NCBI GenBank assembly: GCA_002329255.1
Contig: DCTL01000013.1
Span: 1 to 5,249, forward strand
DNA length: 5,249 nucleotides
Reading direction: 5' to 3'
From: Patescibacteria group bacterium UBA1441
Lineage (GTDB): Bacteria > Patescibacteriota > Minisyncoccia > Minisyncoccales > UBA1441
The position numbers were made by a program, and so were the translations under genes. The notes beneath the pieces are model-generated. The model searched no databases, was not told the origin of the DNA, and worked only from the letters and a program-made list of their open reading frames with translations. Position 1 is the first letter of the stretch; each line of letters begins with the position of its first letter. Of the stretch, positions 1 through 4,642 are shown piece by piece.

Positions 1-229
1 GCACAGCAACAACCGCTAAATCGATTGGTTCGGTAATCTCTAAAATCGAAAGATAAGTTCGTTCGCCTTTAATCTCTTTCAAATTAGGATTAACCCAAAA
101 GAGTTTTCTTTTATGACGTCCGGACCAAAGATTTTCAACTAGTCCAGACCCCACTGATCCGGAACGTTCGGTAGCCCCAATTAAAGCCACTGATTGGGGA
201 TTAATTAAAGACGATAATTTATTCTTCAT
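1..229 (-). CDS. acdA: ADP-forming acetyl-CoA synthetase, alpha (CoA-binding) subunit, N-terminal part
   Basis: This frame begins with the ATG at 229, inside the last codons of the beta gene, and is open to the window edge, giving the first 76 residues. It reads LINPQSVALIGATERSGSVG, the Rossmann-type CoA-binding motif of the family (typically P.SVAVIGAS...GSVG). WVNPNLKEIKGERTYLSI and ITEPIDLAVVAV follow, matching the conserved VNP...G...YPS and PVDLAVIAVPA segments. The alpha subunit binds CoA and carries the phosphorylated histidine; that residue lies in the part outside the window. Whether the protein is a normal alpha subunit of about 460 residues or something shorter cannot be told from here. 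Beta and alpha as separate genes, beta first, recall the heterotetrameric archaeal enzymes rather than the fused form found in many other organisms. Confidence 0.93.
   Translation of the reverse strand, partial: MKNKLSSLINPQSVALIGATERSGSVGSGLVENLWSGRHKRKLFWVNPNLKEIKGERTYLSILEITEPIDLAVVAV
219..229 (-). other. Start-inside-stop overlap, acdB / acdA
   Basis: The beta gene ends GATGAAGAATAA and the alpha gene begins at the ATG within it, sharing 11 bases. Only a weak GAG precedes the start. The same GATGA arrangement recurs at the two overlaps around enolase. Coupling would help keep the two subunits in equal amounts. Confidence 0.7.
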
Positions 230-857
230 CACTCGTAATCCAAATTTTAGCATCCACAACATCAATCTGGCGACTAGTCGCCATAACTGGATTCAAATCA
301 ATCTCTTCAATCTCTGGATTTTCTGTCGCCAGACAACCAAGGTTTACTATAATTTCAGCCAATTTTTTTTGATCCACGACTGGTTGACCGCGAAACCCTG
401 TTAGTAATCGATAACCCTTAACCTCAGAAATCATTTGTTTCGCCTCGGCTAAATCAATTGGAACAATGCGCAAACTGACATCTTTCATTATTTCAACCAA
501 GAGGCCGCCCAAGCCAAACATCACCACCGGACCAAATTGAATATCTCGCTTAACTCCTAAAACTAGCTCCAACCCCGACCGCATCTCTTGAATAATCACC
601 CCTCTTATACCCTCAATTTGCTTCAATTGACGCCAAGCTTGATTAAAATCAGTTAAACACTCAATATCCAAAAAGACGCCTTTAATTTCTGTGCGATGCC
701 AGATATCAGCAGCATCAATTTTCATCGCCGCCGGTTGTTTCATTTGAGAAAAAAAGTCCTGAGCTTCTTTTTTATTATTAAAAACAGCCGAAGGCACCAC
801 CGGAATTTGATATCGGGCTAATAATTCAATTGTTTCTTCAAAAGGAATTTGTTTCAT
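219..857 (-). CDS. acdB: ADP-forming acetyl-CoA synthetase, beta (ATP-grasp) subunit
   Basis: The beta subunit carries the nucleotide-binding half of the enzyme that turns acetyl-CoA, ADP and phosphate into acetate, CoA and ATP, a substrate-level phosphorylation typical of archaea and some fermenting bacteria. The 212 residues follow the family from end to end: FEETIELLARYQIPVVPS at the N-terminus, then MKIDAADIWHRTEIKGV with the conserved His54 (aligned with the active-site His of the beta subunit of characterised archaeal enzymes). IIQEM, ELVLGVKRDIQFGPVVMFGL and GLLVEIMKDVSLRIVP follow, then KGYRLLTGFRGQP and the Mg/ATP-site motif EIEEIDLNPV (182-191). It is slightly shorter than the roughly 230 residues of archaeal homologs. 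I choose the ATG at 857, which gives the family N-terminus 5 bases after the DUF1566 stop; an in-frame TTG at 884 only adds unmatched residues. Its last codons overlap the alpha-subunit start by 11 bases, as expected for co-assembling subunits. Confidence 0.95.
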   Translation of the reverse strand: MKQIPFEETIELLARYQIPVVPSAVFNNKKEAQDFFSQMKQPAAMKIDAADIWHRTEIKGVFLDIECLTDFNQAWRQLKQIEGIRGVIIQEMRSGLELVLGVKRDIQFGPVVMFGLGGLLVEIMKDVSLRIVPIDLAEAKQMISEVKGYRLLTGFRGQPVVDQKKLAEIIVNLGCLATENPEIEEIDLNPVMATSRQIDVVDAKIWITSDEE

Positions 858-862
858 CTTTT

Positions 863-1363
863 TTAAAAATGACCATGGACACAACGAACATAAAAATATT
901 GATCGAGATAGCTAGTCTCTGTCTGATCATCACTAAGGTTCACTATTGTCGCACGACCCTGGTGGTCTTGATCAGCCGTCCAAAAATAATCAGTGGGATT
1001 ATTCAGAAAAAATTCAGAGATAGAGCCTGTGCCGAATCGATTGTATTCGGCTAAACTGCCTAATTCACTCTCAGTTGGTAAACGCCAAGAAGAATAGCCG
1101 TCTAGAATTAAATCACGACAATAGTCTTTGGCTCCGGTCCATTGATAGCGTACGGCTGAGCTGCGGCAATCAGGCAGCAATTGACCGGCCGCACACCTCT
1201 GCCAGATCAAATCCAACTGATGATCAATTACTGCTTCTCCTCCATCAGAAAACCTCGAATTATCTGATCGGAAGAAACTAATTAATAAGCAACCCAATAA
1301 AGCCAACCCTAAAATCAGGACCACCCCTTTCACTAATCTTAATCTCTTTTTAAGATTTACCAT
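863..1363 (-). CDS. Membrane-anchored DUF1566 (Lcl C-terminal-like) domain protein
   Basis: The 166-residue protein starts with a basic segment (KKRLRLVK) and one hydrophobic helix (about 13-31, GVVLILGLALLGCLLISFF), predicting an inside-out single-pass anchor with the rest outside the cytoplasm. The outer part matches DUF1566: DLIWQRC (51-57), a WTGAKDYC segment (75-82), the hallmark WRLPTESEL (93-101), YFWTAD (126-131) and the terminal YFYVRCV (156-162). Four ectodomain cysteines (57, 66, 82, 161) could form two disulfides. The domain is common on secreted or surface proteins of Gram-negatives and candidate phyla; its biochemical role is unknown to me. LLGC at 22-25 resembles a lipobox, but the hydrophobic stretch continues past the cysteine, so a membrane anchor is likelier. 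The ATG at 1363 lies inside the end of apgM (14-base overlap), with AAAGGA just upstream though very close. It ends 5 bases before the acetyl-CoA synthetase beta gene. A surface protein amid metabolic enzymes is unexpected. Confidence 0.85.
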   Translation of the reverse strand: MVNLKKRLRLVKGVVLILGLALLGCLLISFFRSDNSRFSDGGEAVIDHQLDLIWQRCAAGQLLPDCRSSAVRYQWTGAKDYCRDLILDGYSSWRLPTESELGSLAEYNRFGTGSISEFFLNNPTDYFWTADQDHQGRATIVNLSDDQTETSYLDQYFYVRCVHGHF

Positions 1364-2564
1364 TTCCTTTAGTTAATTTAGCCGTTTCTTCTAAAACTTG
1401 GATTTGATTCCAGGCTCCGAGCCCTCCCTTGGCACAAAAAGATTCACCAAATCTAGTAACTTTATCTTTCGGCACTTGATCACCCCAAACTAACATTGGA
1501 ATTAAATCCGAGCTGTGCTCCCCCGTTTCGCAAGGCGTTGCATGGTCACCGGTTAGAATTAAGGTTACTCCAGTTTGACTAAATAAAGAACTCAGGGATT
1601 GATCAATTTTCTCCAGAAAATTAAGTTTGCCTTGACAATCCCTCATATGGCTTAAACTATCAGTTGCTTTAATATGACAGAAGACAAAATCATGCTCTGA
1701 CAAAGCTTCAATAGCAGCCTTGATTTTCCCATCCAAATTGGTATCAATACCAGCTGTTACTCCGGGAACATCAATGATCTTTAAGCCAACAAACTTCGAT
1801 ACCCCCCGATAAAGAGGACCGGCGGCAACACAGGCTCCCGACCAGCCCCATTGTTCTTTAAAAGACGGCGCCGCTTTAATCCGGCCGGCCCCTCGTAAAA
1901 GAATGTAGTTGACTGGTGGCTGATTTTGCCGAATTCTTTCTTGGTTAGCCGAGTTACTCTTTAATGAAGAATGAATTTGATTTAGATATCGATTGACTAA
2001 ACGAGCCGTAAAATTAGCTTCTTCGCTACGATCCAAAGGAGTAATTAATGATGGCGGAACTCCAACCTGACGACGGTAACCATCACTTACTTGATCAGAG
2101 AGCCCCTCCCCTTCCATTATTACCACAAGCCGATGTTCCAGCCCAGGATAAATACGGAATCTGACACCATCAATAGTTAAATCTCGAATCTGATCAATCA
2201 TCTCCTCGCTGGCTGGAATACGTCCCGCTCGACGATCAAGAATCCGGCCGGATCGATCTAGTGTTGCCCAATTTCCCCTCCAAGCCACTGAATGATCGTT
2301 TAATTCAAGCTCTAGCCCTAAAGCTTCAAAAACACCACGGCCAATTTGATAATGATTTACATCGTATCCGAACAAGGTGAAGTGAGCATCTTCTGAAGTT
2401 GGAAATAAGCCTCGCTGAAATGGTTTAATCAAACCCACTGATCCCTCTCGGGCTAACCGATCCATCAATGGAGTCTTCGCCTCTTCTAGAGGGGTCCGAC
2501 GTCTAAAAATATCACTCGGACGATCTCCCAATCCATCAATAATTAAAAGTAAAATTTTATTCAT
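1350..2564 (-). CDS. apgM: Cofactor-independent phosphoglycerate mutase, archaeal type
   Basis: This enzyme interconverts 3- and 2-phosphoglycerate without 2,3-bisphosphoglycerate, feeding enolase encoded just upstream. It belongs to the alkaline-phosphatase superfamily, archaeal (ApgM) branch. The N-terminus MNKILLLIIDGLGDRP is family-typical with metal ligand Asp10. The phosphorylated nucleophile is Ser57 in PTSEDAH (archaeal consensus PGSDTAH). FGYD, GRGVFEALG and DRRAGRI follow. The inserted phosphotransfer domain is in the middle, then LLRGAGR and VPGVTAGIDTN. The C-terminal metal sites are HIKATDSLSH (Asp302, His306), TGDHATP (Asp340, His341) and His350 in GEHSSD, so all seven expected ligands are present. 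KGGLGAW is the usual tail motif. I prefer the ATG at 2564 (404 residues) over an in-frame TTG at 2582, because it matches the family start and sits in an 8-base ATGAATAA overlap with enolase. Its 3' end overlaps the DUF1566 gene by 14 bases. Confidence 0.93.
   Translation of the reverse strand: MNKILLLIIDGLGDRPSDIFRRRTPLEEAKTPLMDRLAREGSVGLIKPFQRGLFPTSEDAHFTLFGYDVNHYQIGRGVFEALGLELELNDHSVAWRGNWATLDRSGRILDRRAGRIPASEEMIDQIRDLTIDGVRFRIYPGLEHRLVVIMEGEGLSDQVSDGYRRQVGVPPSLITPLDRSEEANFTARLVNRYLNQIHSSLKSNSANQERIRQNQPPVNYILLRGAGRIKAAPSFKEQWGWSGACVAAGPLYRGVSKFVGLKIIDVPGVTAGIDTNLDGKIKAAIEALSEHDFVFCHIKATDSLSHMRDCQGKLNFLEKIDQSLSSLFSQTGVTLILTGDHATPCETGEHSSDLIPMLVWGDQVPKDKVTRFGESFCAKGGLGAWNQIQVLEETAKLTKGNGKS
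2557..2564 (-). other. Start-inside-stop overlap, eno / apgM
   Basis: The eight bases ATGAATAA hold both the apgM start and the eno stop. No Shine-Dalgarno sequence is visible in CTGAACTTAAAG just upstream. This supports the ATG at 2564 as the start and suggests reinitiation by ribosomes finishing enolase. Confidence 0.7.
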
Positions 2565-3822
2565 CTTTAAGTTCAGATTCAATTTCTAACAATCGATTAT
2601 ATTTTGCCAGCCGCTCGCCTCGAGCCGGAGCACCTGATTTAATATAGTTGGAACCGATTGCCACTGCCAGGTCGGCAATAAAATCATCATTTGTATCCCC
2701 CGAGCGATGCGACACCATTAGTTGCCAATTGTAAGAAGCGGCCAAGGCCGCCGCTTCTAAAGTTTCATAAACAGTACCAATTTGATTTGGCTTGACCACG
2801 ATACCGTCCACCGCTTCGGCTTCTTCAGCTTTCTTTACTCGCTCAACATTAGTAACTATCAAATCATCACCGATTAAACTAGCTTGACCATTAAGCTCCT
2901 GGTTTAGTTGAGCCCAACCCAGCCAATCATTTTCTTCCAAAGGATCTTCAATAAAAGCAATAGGATAATGACTGACTAATTCTTGATAATAGCTCATTAA
3001 ACTCTCCCGAGTTTTAAGTGACCCGGCCAAACGATATTGTCCTTGGTCAAAAAAAGAATTAGCGGCACAATCTAATCCGATCTTAACCGAAGTTTGATTG
3101 GGCGCGCGATTGATCGCTCGAATAATTAGATCAAGAGCCCTTTCCGGAATAACAATAGCTGGCACGAAACCACCCTCGTCTCCAATATTAATTGAAGATG
3201 GACCGACCTCGGCCAATAGAAGACCGCGTAACTGCCCATAGATCTCAGCACCCATTTTAAAATTATCATAAAAGGTTCGGCCTTGCGGAATAATCATAAA
3301 TTCTTGAAAGTCCAGCCAACCTCCAGCATGAGCCCCTCCATTGATTACATTGAAACAAGGTTTTGGCATCTTCGGTTGACTAGCATCACGCAACGACTGA
3401 TAAACTCCATTTAAATATCGCCAGAGAGGTTGATTGGTAGTCGCCGCCGCTGCTCGACAGACAGCGATAGAAACTGGCAAAATGGCATTAGCCCCGAGTC
3501 TTGATTTGTTGCGATGACCGTCTAATTCCACCAGAGCTTGATCAATTCTGGATTGAGATAAAACGCTCCGTCCCTTCAGCGCTGGTCCAATAATCTGATT
3601 GACGTGACTGACAGCTTGACTAACCCCCAGTCCACCAAAATCTACCCCCCGATCTCTTATCTCCCAAGCCTCATGCTCTCCTCGGGAAGCCCCAGAAGGA
3701 GCAGAAGCACGATAGACACGATCATCTAAATTTGTTCTTAGAAGAACTTCAACCGTTGGTTCGCCTCGAGAATTAACAATCATTCGAGCCCGGATAGATT
3801 TAATTAAGATCCTACTGCTCAT
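2557..3822 (-). CDS. eno: Enolase (phosphopyruvate hydratase)
   Basis: Enolase interconverts 2-phosphoglycerate and phosphoenolpyruvate in cytoplasmic glycolysis. The 421 residues are near the usual length of about 430 and the ATG at 3822 gives a family-typical N-terminus. The N-terminal domain has NSRGEPTVEV and the mobile active-site loop APSGAS (41-46). The barrel carries NGGAHA with His165, IGDEGGF with catalytic Glu216, and the Mg ligands Asp251 (GLDCAA), Glu292 (IEDP) and Asp319 (IGDD). Catalytic Lys344 (VVKPNQIGT), the substrate loop SHRSGDT (371-377) and Lys395 (IKSG) are also present, so every key residue is intact. Variants include NSRGEP for the common DSRGNP, and the ending GAPARGERLAKYNRLLEIE, which resembles archaeal and some deep bacterial enolases. 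The start lies inside the end of the GalU-like gene (11-base overlap) and the TAA stop overlaps the phosphoglycerate mutase start by 8 bases, placing consecutive glycolytic steps side by side. Confidence 0.98.
   Translation of the reverse strand: MSSRILIKSIRARMIVNSRGEPTVEVLLRTNLDDRVYRASAPSGASRGEHEAWEIRDRGVDFGGLGVSQAVSHVNQIIGPALKGRSVLSQSRIDQALVELDGHRNKSRLGANAILPVSIAVCRAAAATTNQPLWRYLNGVYQSLRDASQPKMPKPCFNVINGGAHAGGWLDFQEFMIIPQGRTFYDNFKMGAEIYGQLRGLLLAEVGPSSINIGDEGGFVPAIVIPERALDLIIRAINRAPNQTSVKIGLDCAANSFFDQGQYRLAGSLKTRESLMSYYQELVSHYPIAFIEDPLEENDWLGWAQLNQELNGQASLIGDDLIVTNVERVKKAEEAEAVDGIVVKPNQIGTVYETLEAAALAASYNWQLMVSHRSGDTNDDFIADLAVAIGSNYIKSGAPARGERLAKYNRLLEIESELKDE
3812..3822 (-). other. Start-inside-stop overlap, GalU-like gene / eno
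   Basis: The enolase ATG lies in the sequence GATGAGCAGTAG that ends the GalU-like gene, so the two genes share 11 bases in different frames. The upstream 15 bases hold only an A/G-rich stretch (GCAAGAAG) and no GGAGG-like site. Enolase translation is therefore probably coupled to termination of the upstream gene. Confidence 0.7.
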
Positions 3823-4597
3823 CTTCTTGCTGCACTAATAATCGATTGGCTCCGAGCCAACCCGATGCCTCTTTTAAATCAAATTTCTCCCCTTTTAATT
3901 CATATCCATAGATAGATTTACCTTCAATAGCCATGGCAGACAATACTCTATAGAAGTCAAATTTATCCTCTTTAACTTCTCTTTTCATTTCTGCAAAAAC
4001 TGACCAAAACTCGGGCGTAACAATAGCTCGTCCAGCTAGAAACAATTTACCATCTTCTTGCTTTTTATCTTCAGCCCCCCGAACTCGATACATCCTTTGA
4101 GCAATCTTTTCCAGTGATAAGCTTAATTCAGCCTGGGTTGGCTGATCAGTTAGCCCTAGAACAGTCTGTTGAGCCGTATTAAAAACTCGAGCTAATTGGC
4201 TGAAGCTACCTTCTTCACCCACCCAAAAATCTTCGGCCCAAGATATGGCCGCTGGCTCATCCTTGAGCTGAGTCATTAATTTTGGCAAAGCGGGACCGAA
4301 TGAACCAGGTTCGACAATAAGATTAAACTTCTTCGACTGATAGGATTCAATAAAGCGAGACAAGTCGCCAGTCGGTTCTTCTATCTTTGAAATTTGGTTA
4401 AAATAATCACTAACGATTTTTTTTTCAGTTGGGCCAACAAAGAAAATCTGTTCAACCCCCATCTCAATCATTTCGTCAACTAAATGTTCAATCAAAGGTT
4501 GGCCATGTAATAACCAAAATTCAGCCGTCACCGCCCGTCCTAGCGATAGAGGCTCGAGACCCGGCTGCTTCAAGACAATAATCGCCTTTTTAATCAT
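3812..4597 (-). CDS. GalU-family nucleotidyltransferase-like protein, probably catalytically inactive
   Basis: The 261-residue protein keeps the outline of UTP-glucose-1-phosphate uridylyltransferase (GalU). It begins with a hydrophobic strand (KKAIIVL), followed by QPLIEHLVDEMIEMGVEQIF (33-52; GalU has KPLIQYVVEEA...GIEDII). Later come FLAGRAIVTPEFWSVF (186-201; GalU GRYVLTPEIF) and IYGYELKGEKFD (229-240; GalU VYAYEFEGKRYD). The catalytic signatures are not conserved. The GLGTRFLP nucleotide loop reads PGLEPLSLG, the catalytic lysine of PKEM is replaced in TAEFW (24-28), the GDD metal site reads AEDFW (121-125), and the GEIQLTDA and VEKP motifs are absent. Usual GalU length is about 290. It is therefore a divergent paralog, perhaps a regulatory or scaffold pseudoenzyme, or an enzyme with altered chemistry. 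The ATG at 4597 follows the ftsZ stop by 3 bases. The acidic tail QEDEQ overlaps the enolase start by 11 bases. The stop is TAG. Confidence 0.7.
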   Translation of the reverse strand: MIKKAIIVLKQPGLEPLSLGRAVTAEFWLLHGQPLIEHLVDEMIEMGVEQIFFVGPTEKKIVSDYFNQISKIEEPTGDLSRFIESYQSKKFNLIVEPGSFGPALPKLMTQLKDEPAAISWAEDFWVGEEGSFSQLARVFNTAQQTVLGLTDQPTQAELSLSLEKIAQRMYRVRGAEDKKQEDGKLFLAGRAIVTPEFWSVFAEMKREVKEDKFDFYRVLSAMAIEGKSIYGYELKGEKFDLKEASGWLGANRLLVQQEDEQ

Positions 4598-4600
4598 AGT

Positions 4601-4642
4601 TTAGCTTTTTCTTCTTAAAAAAGCGGGAATTTCCCAAACTTT
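4601..4642 (-). other. FtsZ conserved C-terminal peptide
   Basis: The last 13 codons encode KVWEIPAFLRRKS followed by TAA. The core IPAFLRR is the conserved docking peptide of bacterial FtsZ, used by FtsA, ZipA, SepF and similar partners. Its survival after a very divergent linker shows the reading frame is intact through the A-tracts, and implies that a tether protein is encoded elsewhere in the genome. Confidence 0.9.

Noticed and set aside
855..873. Possible -1 frameshift on the T/A run fusing DUF1566 to AcdB
   Set aside because: A slip at CAT TTT TAA would join the frames, but the run does not form a proper slippery heptamer in the DUF1566 frame. The fusion would also put a cytoplasmic enzyme on the outer face of the membrane.
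858..884. Upstream TTG start for acdB adding nine residues
   Set aside because: The added residues (CPWSFLKK and neighbours) are not family-like and lie over the end of the DUF1566 gene. The ATG at 857 gives the normal N-terminus.
830..1054. Plus-strand open frame of 74 codons
   Set aside because: It lies opposite the DUF1566 and acdB genes, whose family motifs are clear. Its translation has no recognisable domain, and no gene in the window is on the plus strand.
1075..1281. Plus-strand open frame of 68 codons
   Set aside because: It is entirely antisense to the DUF1566 coding region and shows no family resemblance, so it is a chance shadow frame.
1280..1298. Lipoprotein signal (LLGC) in the DUF1566 protein
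   Set aside because: Leucine at the -2 position is uncommon and the residues after the cysteine (LLISFF) remain hydrophobic, which fits a transmembrane helix better than a cleaved lipoprotein signal.
1881..1890. GC-rich palindrome CCGGCCGGCC
   Set aside because: It falls in conserved apgM codons (RGAGRIKA region) and is explained by coding for Ala-Gly-Arg; no sign of a regulatory role.
2565..2582. Upstream TTG start for apgM adding six residues
   Set aside because: The ATG at 2564 gives the family N-terminus MNKILLLIIDG directly; the extension has no ribosome-binding support.
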